The notes beneath the pieces were generated by a model, which saw only the letters and a list, made by a program, of their open reading frames with translations, was not told the DNA's origin and did no database searches. 64,000 bases of DNA, from contig NC_080045.1 of the NCBI RefSeq assembly GCF_012489685.1, positions 7,899,648 to 7,963,647 of the forward strand, read 5' to 3'. The DNA is from Lotus japonicus. Lineage: Eukaryota > Streptophyta > Magnoliopsida > Fabales > Fabaceae. Below, piece after piece: positions 41,242 to 51,574 of this stretch. The translations under genes were made by a program, and so were the position numbers. Position 1 is the first letter of the stretch, and each line of letters opens with the position of its first letter.

Positions 41242-41936
41242 AGATGATTTGTATCGTACTATTTACGTTATTTGTGTGTTGTGTGCTTAGTTTTCCCTTG
41301 TCTTGCATTTTAAGATATTGTGTGCTTAGTTTGTTATCTTGCATTTTATTTTAAGAAAATAAAATAAATTCTTGTATGCTTAGTTTGTTGTCTTGCATTT
41401 TAAGTTATGAAAAAAAAATTATAGTCTATATTTTTTTAAAAAAAGTCTATATTTAAAAAAAAAACAAATTGTTAAGTGTTTATTGTTTTAATTTAATTTA
41501 AATCGATAATTGTAATTTTATGTAATTATAAAAATAAAAATATAAAATTAAATAAAAATGTGAAATAAAAAAGTGGTGGGGTAGGGTGAGTGGTGAGTGG
41601 TGGGGTAGGGTGTTGAGAGTTAAACAAAACCATTGGAGTGGGTAATTGTTGAAAGTTTGTTGAATTGGAGAGAGAAGATGATGTGGAGTGTTGGGAAGAG
41701 AAAAAGTGGGGTAGAAAAGGGTTAAACAAAACATTTTTTGTTTAACCATTGTATATGGTCTAAAGCGGGATAGAAAGAGAAAATTGATAAATACTTTAGA
41801 TGACAATAAATAGTTTGTCAATTTTTTAAAAATAAAGTGTATACGTGACTTTAAAAGTCTTTCTCCGCCACTGAGAGGGACAAAAAAACATATCTAAGGA
41901 ATATTCAAATGTCAGGGGAAAATAAGGGGAAGCCGG

Positions 41937-41949
41937 GAAGCTTCTAGAC
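41937..41949. promoter_or_regulatory. Heat-shock element of sHSP copy 1
   Basis: GAAgcTTCtaGAC, two perfect alternating nGAAn/nTTCn units plus a partial third. The aligned position in copies 2 and 3 carries GAAtaTTCtaGAC. A further gaatattc at 41909 and agaaacttcc at 42022 add weaker sites. It lies about 230 bp upstream of the ATG and only about 65 bp from the hAT/Harbinger nest. Confidence 0.75.
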
Positions 41950-42178
41950 AATTGCAGAAGGTATGGAAGCCATATGTAGCCGAAGGTGCTGGAAGTTGCA
42001 AAAATCATTTCTGGTCTCTCCAGAAACTTCCTCTCTCTTTCAGTCTTTCTGGAACAATCTCTCTCACAAATTTAAATTACCATACCCACACGCTCTCTCT
42101 CAACACCAAGAATCAGAAATCAAAATTGTAAAAGCAAAGAAAGATCAAACACTTGATAATTTCACCTTCTCGAGAGTC

Positions 42179-42658
42179 ATGGACTTCAGGTTGATGGGTT
42201 TGGATTCTCCATTGTTCCACAATCTCCACCACATGATGGACATGTCGGATGACACCGCGTTGGACAATAAGACACACAATGCTCCGACAAGGACTTATGT
42301 TCGAGATGCGAAGGCAATGGCGGCAACACCTGCGGACGTGAAAGAGAATCCGAATTCGTACGTTTTCGTGATCGACATGCCGGGGTTGAAATCAGGGGAC
42401 ATTAAGGTTCAGGTGGAAGATGACAATGTGCTTGTGATAACTGGTGAGAGGAAGAGGGAGGAAGAGAAAGAAGGGGTTAAGTATTTGAGGATGGAGAGAA
42501 GGGTTGGCAAATTCATGCGCAAATTCGTGCTTCCTGAGAATGCCAACATTGATGCTGTTTCTGCTGTGTGCCAAGATGGGGTACTCAGTGTCACTGTGCA
42601 GAAATTGCCACCACCTGAGCCTAAGAAGCCAAGGACTATTGAAGTTAAGATTGCTTGA
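42179..42658 (+). CDS. Class II cytosolic small heat-shock protein, copy 1
   Basis: 159 residues, about 18 kDa. N-terminal arm [21 protein letters not shown] typical of plant class II sHSPs, then the alpha-crystallin domain (about 45-150) with [44 protein letters not shown] and the GVLSVTV block, and the tail [16 protein letters not shown] containing the I-x-V motif. It forms oligomers that hold unfolding proteins during heat stress. ATG chosen at MDF because it matches the other two copies; an open frame extends upstream through the 5' UTR. Heat-shock elements precede it. Compared with copy 3 it differs by about 11 substitutions and one extra residue. Confidence 0.96.
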   Translation: MDFRLMGLDSPLFHNLHHMMDMSDDTALDNKTHNAPTRTYVRDAKAMAATPADVKENPNSYVFVIDMPGLKSGDIKVQVEDDNVLVITGERKREEEKEGVKYLRMERRVGKFMRKFVLPENANIDAVSAVCQDGVLSVTVQKLPPPEPKKPRTIEVKIA

Positions 42659-43043
42659 CCTTGTTCAAGAAACAGGGGAATGTGATGTTGGCTCTGTTTT
42701 GTTTGGGTGTGTGTTTTCTCAACTTTATGTTTTGTAATGATCTTGAAGGCTTGGTTGCACTAATGAATGTGATGTTTCATTTTTCTATTTGTCATTCATG
42801 TCTAAGTTATAGTTAAGATTCACTCTGCTTTCTAATTTCTATCTTATTACATACGAATTCTAGTTTAGCCAGAATAACCCTGCATATAGCAAATATTAAC
42901 CACGTGACCTGGCAAAACCGCAAAAGAAAATAATTTAGGCGTTGTCTGCAAGAGATGAAGACAATTTATTTACATTTAGAAATCACTAGATTTTCTAATT
43001 AACTGTCTCATTCTTTAACATTTTCAATTTTCTCTATTTCATT
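42659..43043. other. 3' flank of sHSP copy 1
   Basis: The first 120 bp match the 3' flank of copy 3 (gctctgttttgtttgg, ttttctcaactttatg), so the duplicated unit includes the 3' UTR. Confidence 0.6.
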
Positions 43044-44968
43044 GTTCATGTTACGGTGGCTTTTGTGGTGCTGCCACTAAGAATAAGGGTTAGTGTTTTA
43101 TTCGCACGGCAAATAAGAGAGAGACAGAAGATGGTGATTTGATTGGAAAAATAGATAAAGATAAAAAGAAGAAAAAAACAAGTGGAAATTGGATAGAAAA
43201 TAATAATGAATAACAATTCAAAAACGAGATTTATTATTTCAGTCCAATAAAATTTGATGTTGGACCTTAATACTCATTTTACGTCCACTTATATAGAGAA
43301 AAAAGAATACAAGAGAGAAAAGTTAGAAATATGATATGATATCACAAAAAAAGTGAAAGGACATAAGGATATAAAAATGGTTAAAATGAGTTATAAGAAA
43401 AAATTTATTTGAATTTGTTAAAATTGTTCTGTATTTACAAAATTAAGTGTTGTGCTCTTCTCACCACTTTCAAATCTCAGTTGTGATAAGATATATAACT
43501 TACTTTTTTCCTTCATTGAATGCCAATTGGTGTTCCAAAAGTGCCCTTTCGAAGTCCTGGAGAGGAAGATGCATCATGGGTTGACATATAGTGCGACTTT
43601 TCAGATATATTGGGTTATACGAGATTTCCATGTTGTCTCTCCCGATCGAGATATCCTTGTTTATGTAGTATTGATTTCTCTATGTGTGTTTGGATGTAGG
43701 TTGAGTTAATGCTAAAGCTCAATCCATACTTTTTATCTCGAACATGGAGAATAGAGGTGGAGGTAGGCATCGAACATGGGATGTTGGCGAATTCTACAAA
43801 CACTATTGAAGAGAATGGTTTAGGGAACTCTATGCGGACTCCGGTGGCTAAACGCGGTCAACCAAAGAAGAGGTCGACAAGTGGTTCACAAAGAGGCTAA
43901 CCAAAGGGCAGAAAAAATAAACTAAAGCAAAAGATGGGAAATCTGAAGTTCAGGGTGATAACTAGGGCACGTTAAACATGGCAAGCTGGGAAAGAAGACA
44001 AGCCACAAAAGGAACTTCTAGAGCCAACTCTTGGGGATGATGATGTCATTATACTACGGTTGATCCAGTTACAATGTAGATATGAGCCAGGAAAGAAACA
44101 CTAATCCATTGAAAATCAATGCCATAAAACCAAAAATCGGGTTTACATCGTTTATTAACCTCGAGAGAGTTTGGTCCTAATAAATATGAAGAAAAAACTT
44201 ATCCTAATCATAGCTAGAAACATTAAAACATGGGAAGAGAATGAACCAAAACCTGAGTAGTCCCTGCCGAAGAACCTCTTGATCCTCCATCGAGGAATTA
44301 TTATTATGATTTCCTCTCATCTTCAGCCTTCTCTGTTTGTTGTGTTATGTGTGTCCAACTCTCAACATCAGAACATCCGTGGGTTAAGATCACCATAACC
44401 ATACTTAGTGACAACTCAAGTGGTTGTGCTTCCTTCATGTAACAGTCATGCTCTTCTTCAATTATAACCATGGTCGTGCCAAATTTTACCACGAACTCCT
44501 GCAAATCATGGCAGGAGAAAAGTGTACCCTTGAGTTAAAGTGCGCCCTTGGTCCTATTGCTACTGCTTCTGATTCACTTGCTAACAGCACTTGTCTTAAT
44601 TAACGACCATGATCGAGTCAACCATCCAACACGACCGTTCTCCCGCTTTGCTTGCCTTTTTTATGTTTTCTTCCTGTCTTTCACTTTCTCTTTTGACACT
44701 TGCCCATTGCACAAATACAATGAAACCAATGAGTTATGTAAATATAATGAAATAATTAGGCACTAATTCACATTGAAAACCATGGGAAAATCAATACAAA
44801 TGCACTCATAAGAACCTTGAGAAAGTCATCTGTTGGGATGGGCTGCCACTGTTTCCTAATGAGTTCGCAACCATCAAAGATTAGATAAAAGACCATTGGA
44901 TTTTTTTAAAGATGACTATTATTTAATCGGTTAGTATCATTTATTTTATTAGTTTTATTAATCTAGAC
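43044..44968. repeat. Duplicated spacer block A (first copy)
   Basis: Aligns with 48702-51574 over its whole length once a 940-bp insertion there is removed (about 1.9 kb each). Short open frames (for example 43709-43900) are not conserved as proteins between copies, so it is non-coding. It ends at tctagac, where the second copy switches to an LTR-like insert. Confidence 0.88.
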
Positions 44969-46003
44969 CGATAGGTATATCCAATGTTTAAAAGGGTTAA
45001 AATGTCTTCTTTATCAACATGCCTAGATTGAAATAAAATTTAATATGATCGTATGCTAAATCTAAAATATATCAAAGGTAATGAAAAAAATATTAAAAGT
45101 AAAACTATACGAAATGTAAAATAAAAAAAAATATTCAAAAAACAAAAATTAAGTGGAAATAACTTTTAAACTAAACGAATGCAAATCAAAAACATAGGAT
45201 GAACTCAATTTCCCAAAAATATCTAGAAAATATGTTAATTCTATTTTGGACCATTTGATTGAGTCAAATATTATTATGTAATCAGATAATGTTATTAATA
45301 TTTACTTTCTTATATTATTCTCTCTTGAATGAAAAATATATTCAACGATCATAATGTTTTTTGGAGAAAGAATGTAAAGATTCCAACTGTAGAGGTTTTG
45401 ACCATCTTCTTAATCAACGTGTCTAGTATAAAATAAAATATTATAAAATAATATAAAATTAAAACATATATTAACATAATAAAAAAGTAAAATAAAAAAA
45501 TAGACATTTCAGTCAACGCGTATAGAATAAAAAAAATTATGATAAAAAAAAATTTAAATAAAAAATTTGTTAAAAATATATAATAAAATAATATAAATTT
45601 CAAAAGTATATTAAAGTAATAAAAATATATAAAAAAATTTAGATATTTCAGTCAACGAGTATAGAATAAAATAAATTATGACAGAATATTTTTAAATAAA
45701 AAATATGTTAAAAATATATAATAAAAAATAATATAAAACATAGAATATAATAAAATAAATATCAAATTTAACTATAAATAACTGTTACACCTAACTAGGG
45801 TATATTAAAACATGTTTTCTCTGCTTTGTATTGCTCTGCTCCTTGAAATCGCCAACCTCTAGCCACCACCTCACCACCATATCCTTTGACTTTTTACTGC
45901 GGCCACCACCTCTTTAAACCCACATAATCTCTTTCTGATTTGCTTCATACTATCTCTGTAAAGCTCTCTCCTCGCAAAAAGAAAAGGTCCAAAAGTACCA
46001 AGA

Positions 46004-46231
46004 ATGGGAAAAAGTAAAAGAGAGAAAGAGAAAAGAAAATCATCTACAAAGGCTATCCTTGATGGTGATGGCCAGGGCTCTAGGGAAGAGGAAGAACAAA
46101 TTGATGATGATGATGATATTAGAAGATGAAACCAAAGAATTTTGCGTGAATTGGAGCAATTAGAAAAGGCATCTTCAGAACTTCAGGCGAAAAAAAATTA
46201 CAAGGTTGGTCAACAAAAAAAGCAGATTTGA
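46004..46231 (+). pseudogene. Short Lys/Glu-rich ORF, broken copy
   Basis: Starts MGKSKREKEKRKSSTKAILD; an in-frame TGA at 46127-46129 replaces the Cys codon (TGT) seen in the sister copy at 55393. The rest (NQRILRELEQLEKASSELQ...) stays in frame to 46231. The aligned 5' and 3' flanks are also conserved. Not recognised as any known family. Confidence 0.65.
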
Positions 46232-46368
46232 TGGTGGCGAAGCTGATGTTTTTAACGCTTTTAAATATACATGTCTAGGATCATTTAATCAGGGGAAGAA
46301 CTATGGATGGCTTGAAGTTTCTGAATTATAAATGTAGCGCTTATTTTTATTAAAACTTATTTTTATTA

Positions 46369-46603
46369 GGGATAATCCTCTAATTGGTCCCTGTGGTTGT
46401 TTGGCCGTCTGAAATTAGTCCCTCCTCGGAAAATCTGAAAATCTAAGTCCTCGGGTTTGGAAAGTGTGTGGAAATTAGTCCCTCCGGCGAGGACCTGCTC
46501 CACACACTTTTTCAAACACGAGGACTTAGATTTTCAGATTTTCCGGGGAGAGACTAATTTCAGACGGCCACACAACCACATGGACCAAGTAGAGGATTAA
46601 CCC
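46369..46603. mobile_element. Fold-back MITE, Mutator-type, 9-bp TSD
   Basis: 235 bp, almost entirely two inverted arms of about 100 bp (gggataatcctctaattgg... versus gggttaatcctctacttgg...), flanked by tttttatta (46360-46368, 46604-46612). The sister block at about 55700 has the empty site. Nine-base duplications point to the Mutator superfamily. Confidence 0.92.
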
Positions 46604-47033
46604 TTTTTATTATATGGTGTGTTCGTTCTTTGAGATGTCTTGTCTTTAAAATAATAACTTTATGTAAGGGCTTCATTAGATCATTTGGATTGTAACTTTT
46701 AATAGAAAGGATAACAATATCTCAAGTCTGTGCTTGTTAGTGATTTTTGGTGTTTAAGCTTAGTTTTTCAATCCTAATTGAGAGAGATGTTTTCGATATT
46801 TCTTTTATGATAATAAATAGTTTGATTTTGAAAAAAGTAATAAGAAGATCTTCACAAGTCTCCAACCATTAATTATACGCATGGTGACTACTGCGATGTT
46901 GTAGAGTTTCACCATATGCCTCTTAAAGAATTCATTAACCACTAAGGTTTTGCTCATGCTTACTGAATTGTGAATGATATTATGATGTATAATAAGATGA
47001 ACTAAATATCCCATAAGATACTGAAAAAGTAAA

Positions 47034-47215
47034 GAGATTAATTTCTATGCACCGACGGTGTAAATAAGTTTTACATCATCATTCAATCATATCCCTCTAT
47101 TTTGTAAGTTCACAATTAATTTTAAATTTAATAATATCTAAAATAGAAAATTGATGGTTGTGATTGAATGATGGTGTAAAACTTTTTACACCGTCGGTGC
47201 ATAGAAATTAATCTC
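47034..47215. mobile_element. MITE with GAGATTAATTTCTATGCACC ends, 9-bp TSD
   Basis: 182 bp with perfect terminal inverted repeats of about 30 bp beginning gagattaatttctatgcacc, flanked by aaaagtaaa (47025-47033, 47216-47224). The empty site is in the sister block at about 56130. A Mutator-like MITE, common in legume genomes. Confidence 0.93.
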
Positions 47216-47765
47216 AAAAGTAAATTGTAAATATTTATTTTACATCATTTGATTAATTTAAAGACTAGCTAGGGTCAATAGATATGATCAATTTCTTAGA
47301 ATGTTTAGGGGATGTAGAGAATCCACCTGTAGAGGATCCAAGTGCCTTCTTGGTCAATACATCTATAGTAAAATAAAATAATGTTAAATAAAAAATATAC
47401 TTAAATATTAAAAAAGTAAAAAAAGAGACTTCCACGCTCAAGTTAATGTAAGTCTTGGGAGACAATCCCAGAGACTCAATATGCTCGGAGCTCATGGCGG
47501 TTGTCTCTGAATGTGTGATCAGGGGGGCCCATAAAGTTGGGCTTGTTTGAATACCTTTCAAGACTTTTCTGAATGTGACCCATTAAGCTTGAAAGATTTT
47601 ATGTTTCTTGCTTATGGTCACAGATCGAAGGAGAAGGAGACATTGGTATTGTTTCACATTAGTGTGGTTGTATAATGAAGATCGAGATGAAGGTGATTAT
47701 CATTTTTAAGTTTTTATTTTTGGGTTTTTGTTGCTCTAATGACGGAGAAGATGATGAAAGAAGGA

Positions 47766-48000
47766 TATTTTTTTTGATAAGCCAAAATTGAATTATAGAA
47801 GTACTAGGGGTACTTCAACCCATGGATTTACAAGAATGGAACGAAACAGAAGCCTACAAAAGGGGAACAGAGCAACAATTCATGGACTGAAAACTCGTTC
47901 TAGAAACATAGGAACAAGGCATATATATTCCTTCTAAATCGCAGGCAGCACACAATACAAAGAGATGGACAACTAACTTAATTTAAATCGCAACTGCGAG
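47766..48000 (-). mobile_element. LINE 3'-end insertion, antisense
   Basis: Starts with a T run (antisense poly-A) and is flanked by gatgatgaaagaagga (47750-47765) and gatgatgaaataagga (48001-48016). The sister block (about 56830) lacks it. 235 bp, non-coding. Confidence 0.85.
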
Positions 48001-48374
48001 GATGATGAAATAAGGAGATGAAGGTGATCTTTTTGGTACATTGGAAAGATAAATTGCACCCTTCAAGGATTAATTCCTCAATCTTCCGTCCCCAACTCAT
48101 GTCTCCCAGCTCTTACCGTTTGAGTTATCTTTTGGGGACATAAAATGAAGGCGATTGATTTTCTTGGTTTTCATTTTTGTTTCAATATTTTTTAACCCTG
48201 AAAATGTTAGTTTTTGGACCGAACATGTCATGGACTGAAGTCCAAAACTTCAAAATAATAAATGTGTAGGACCAAAAATAATATTTCCACACTTCAAGGA
48301 CGTTGCAGGTAAAGTGAGGACCAAAAGTATAAGCCTATTATTTAAACGTCAGATAAAAGGGAAAAACAAACACA

Positions 48375-48387
48375 GAATATTCTAGAC
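48375..48387. promoter_or_regulatory. Heat-shock element of sHSP pseudogene copy 2
   Basis: GAAtaTTCtaGAC, same position and sequence as in copy 3. The sequence corresponding to the copy 3 TATA region (aaatataaatc) is deleted here, so the HSE no longer serves a complete core promoter. Confidence 0.65.
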
Positions 48388-48565
48388 ACTAGCAGAAGGT
48401 TCGGAAGCCATATGTTATCGAATCTACCGGAAGTTCCGAAGTGCATTTCTTGTCCCTCCAGAAACATCTCTGTCTCAACATTGAGTATCAGAAATCGAAA
48501 TCGCAAAGTAAAAGAAAAGAAAAACATTTGATCTTTTAACAGCAATTTTCACTTTCTCGAAAGCC

Positions 48566-48701
48566 ATGGACTTCATGGTGATGGGTTTGAATTCTCCATT
48601 GTTCCACATGATGGACATGTTGGACGACATCGCGTTGAACAACAAGACACTCAATGCTCCGACACTAACTTATGTTTGAGATGCGAAGGCAATGGCGGCA
48701 A
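48566..48701 (+). pseudogene. Class II sHSP pseudogene, copy 2
   Basis: Only the N-terminal arm remains: [21 protein letters not shown]...NAPTLTYV then TGA where the other copies have CGA or CGT (Arg), followed by DAKAMAA. After gcggcaa the sequence jumps to the 3' flank of the gene (tgttcaagtg..., equivalent to about 43044 in the first unit), so the alpha-crystallin domain and 3' UTR were removed by one deletion. Part of the 5' UTR with the TATA-like box is also deleted. Confidence 0.92.
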
Positions 48702-51574
48702 TGTTCAAGTGTCTGTGGTGCTGCCACTAAGAATAAGGGTTAGTGTTTTATTCGCATGACAAATAAGAGAGAGACAGAAGATGATGATTTGATTGGAAAA
48801 ATAGATAAAGATAAAAGAAGAAAAAAACAAGTGGAAATTGGATAGAAAATAATAATAAATAACAATTGAAAAAAGAGATTTATTATTCCAGTCCAATAAA
48901 ATTTGATGTTGATCTTTTCGATGTACCAAAAAAATAAAATTTGATGTTGGACCTTGACACTAATTTCACGTCCACTTCTATAGAGAAACAACAATACAAG
49001 AGAGAAAATATAGAGAAACAACAATACAAGAGAGAAAAGTTAGAAATATGGGTGCCCACTAGGGTGGACTCTTATAAAACTGGTCCATGGTGGACCAATG
49101 CCTTAGAACCCTTGGATATAGAAATCTAAGAATATTCTTAAAATAGGTTGTTAGGATTGAGTTAATTTAAAAAGGGTAAAAGTGTCATATCCTCTCCCTC
49201 CCCACCTGAATTATTTTCCAAACTTTCCTGTCAAAAAAACTCACTCTGGCAGGCCTCCGCCTCCTCCGCCATCATCCGCCACCACTACCCTCTTCGATTC
49301 ATCATATCCTTCGGTTCTCTGCAGTCAAAATCCATGGTCAGCCTTGCCGTCAGAAGTCCCTCTGCTCTTCGATCCACCGCTAGCATTTCTTTATGTTGAG
49401 ATTTGTGTTCATCGATCAGATCTATGTATTCATCGACGAGGGAAGAGATCTGCGCTTTCATCTACCATATCACTATGAAATTGACCGAAAATTATGGGTA
49501 GTTCCTCTGTTGATTTATTATGTTTCAATCTCTTCCTCTCTCTGTATTTCACGTTTTTCTTTCAATATGAGTTTAGATCTCAGTTGCATCTGTTGTTGTA
49601 TCAAAGAATGATATGCCCTATTGCAGAGGAAGGATGGAAGGAGGGTGAGGGGGTGGAGGAGTTAAAGGTGGTTAAGAGGTCCATGGTTGTTGTTTTTGTT
49701 GTTGGTTGTGCCGTCGGGGCTGTTTTTGTTGTTTTTGTTTTAGAACGAAGAGGAAAGGAAGTGGTGGTTGTTGTTGTTGTTGGTTGTGCCGCAGGGGCTG
49801 CCTTGGGGTGCGATCGAGGAGAAAGAAGGGGCGGATGGAGGGTGCTGTGGGGAGGGAGAGGCAGATGGGGTGCGGTGGGGAAGGAAGGAGATTGGGTGTT
49901 GGGGATGGGGATGGGGGAGGGGGAAATTACTAAAGAGGCCCTTTGGTCCACCATGGACCAGTTTTATAAGTGTCCACCATAGTGGGCACCAGAAATATGA
50001 TATGATGTCATAAGAAAAGAGAAAGGACATAAGAATATAAAAATGATGAAAATGAGTTAGAAGAGAAAATTGAATGTGCATATAAATTTGTTTTGTATTT
50101 ACAAATTTAGGTGTTGTGTTCTTCTCTTCACTTTCAAATCTCTATTGTGATAAGATATATGACTTACTTTTTTCCTTCAATGAATGTCAATTGGTGTTCC
50201 AAAAGTGCACTTTCGAAGTCCCGGAGAGGAAGATGCATCTTGGGTTGACATATAGTGCGACTTGTCAGATATATTGAGTTATACGAGATTTCCCTGTTGT
50301 CTCTCCCGATCGAGATATCCTTGTGTATGTAGCATTGACTTCTCAATGTGTGTTTGGATGTAGGTTGAGTTAATGCTAAAGCTCAATCCATACTTTTTAT
50401 CTCGAAGTAGCATGGAGAATAGAGGTGCAGTTAGGTATCGAACATGGGATGTTGGTGAATTCTACAAACACTATTGAAGAGATCGATTTAGGGAACTCTA
50501 TGCCGACCACGGTTGCTAAACACGGTCAACCAAAGAAGAGGTCGGCAAGTGGTTCACATAGAGGCTGACTAAAGGGCAGAAAAAATAAACTAAAGCAAAA
50601 GATGGGAAATCTGAAGTTCAGGGTGATAACTAGGGCGCGTCAAACGGCTAGCTAGGAAAGAAGACAAGCCACCAAAGGATCTTCTAGAGCTAACTCTTGG
50701 GGATGATGAGGTCATTATACTACAGTTGATCAAGTTGCAATGTAGATATGAGCGAGGAAAGAAAACACTAATCCATTGAAAATTAATGCCATAAAACCAA
50801 AAATCAGGTTTACATCATTTATTAACCTTGAGAGAGTTTGGTCCTAATAAATATGAAGAAAAAACTAATTCTAATCTTAGCTAGAAACGTTAAAACATGG
50901 GAAGAGAATGAACCAAAACCCAAGTAGCCCGTGCCGAAGAACCTCTTGATCCTCCACCGAGGAATTAATATTATATTATTATGATTTCCTCTTATCTCCG
51001 GCCTTCTCTGTTTGTTGTGTTATGTGTGTCCAACTCTCAACGTCAGCACATCCGTGGATTATGATCACCATAACTATGCTTAGTGACAACTCAAGTGGTT
51101 GTGCTTCCTTCATGTAACGGTCATGGACTTCTTCAATTATAACCAAGGTCGTGCCAAATTTTACCACGAACTTGCTTGCCTTAATTAACTACCATGATCG
51201 TGTCAACCTTCCCAACACGACCATTCTCCCGCTCTGCTTCCAACATGTGCAACATTTTGCCTTTTTTATGTTTTCTTCCTTTCTTTCACTTTTTCTCTTG
51301 GCACTTACCTATTGCACATTTACAATGAAACCAATGAGTTATGTAAATATAATGCAATAATTAGGCTCAAATTCACATTGAAAACCATGGGAAAATCAAT
51401 ACAAATGCGCTCATATGAACCTTGAGAAAGTCATTTGTAGGGATGGGCTGCCACAATTTTTCGAATGAGTTCGCAACCATCAAAGATTAGATAAAAGATC
51501 ATTTGGTTTATTTAAAGATGACTATTATTTAATCGGCTATTATAATTTACTTTATTAGTTTTATTAATCTAGAC
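48702..51574. repeat. Duplicated spacer block A (second copy)
   Basis: Matches 43044-44968. Carries a 940-bp Mutator-type element at 49051-49990 that the first copy lacks. Ends tctagac next to an LTR-like insert. Confidence 0.88.
49051..49990. mobile_element. Mutator-like non-autonomous element, possible Pack-MULE
   Basis: Terminal inverted repeats of about 50 bp beginning ggtgcccacta and containing tataaaactggtccatggtgg, with an exact 9-bp duplication agaaatatg (49042-49050, 49991-49999). The sister block gives the empty site at about 43330. The 840-bp interior (49190-49930) differs from the AT-rich surroundings: it is GC-richer, begins with CT-rich leader-like sequence and contains CCTCCGCC and GGTGG-type coding-like composition, as if part of a host gene were captured. 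No known protein was recognised. Confidence 0.85.

Larger units (their letters stand above)
37348..41760 (+). mobile_element. PIF/Harbinger transposon, 4.4 kb, two ORFs
   Basis: 17-bp perfect terminal inverted repeats GACCATATACAATGGTT and the 3-bp target TAA on both sides (37345-37347, 41761-41763). It contains the two genes expected for this superfamily, a DDE transposase and a Myb/SANT-like DNA-binding protein, both on the plus strand, separated by a 170-bp tandem repeat array. The transposase frame is intact. The Myb-like ORF has one stop. Confidence 0.96.
37109..41873. mobile_element. hAT-type MITE interrupted by a Harbinger element
   Basis: Left end caggggcggagacggg and right end (reverse complement) cagtggcggagaaaga form terminal inverted repeats, with an exact 8-bp duplication agagggac at 37101-37108 and 41874-41881. 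Without the 4.4 kb Harbinger insertion it would be about 350 bp. The 8-bp duplication points to hAT. Confidence 0.85.
45335..48700. repeat. Duplicated block B (first copy), leading into sHSP copy 2
   Basis: Aligns with 54716-57610. It includes an AT-rich tandem stretch (45400-45780, phrase cagtcaacgcgtatagaat with about 138-bp spacing), a short ORF, non-coding spacer and the sHSP promoter. It has three insertions absent from its sister (46369, 47034, 47766). Confidence 0.88.

Noticed and set aside
43709..44504. Short ORFs in spacer block A as genes
   Set aside because: The aligned frames in the second copy are disrupted by indels and differ at start and stop, so no coding constraint.
49494..50081. 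Val/Gly-rich and Pro/Thr-rich frames
   Set aside because: Low-complexity GGT/GTT sequence inside a Mutator-type element, open on both strands. Kept only as evidence for possible gene capture.
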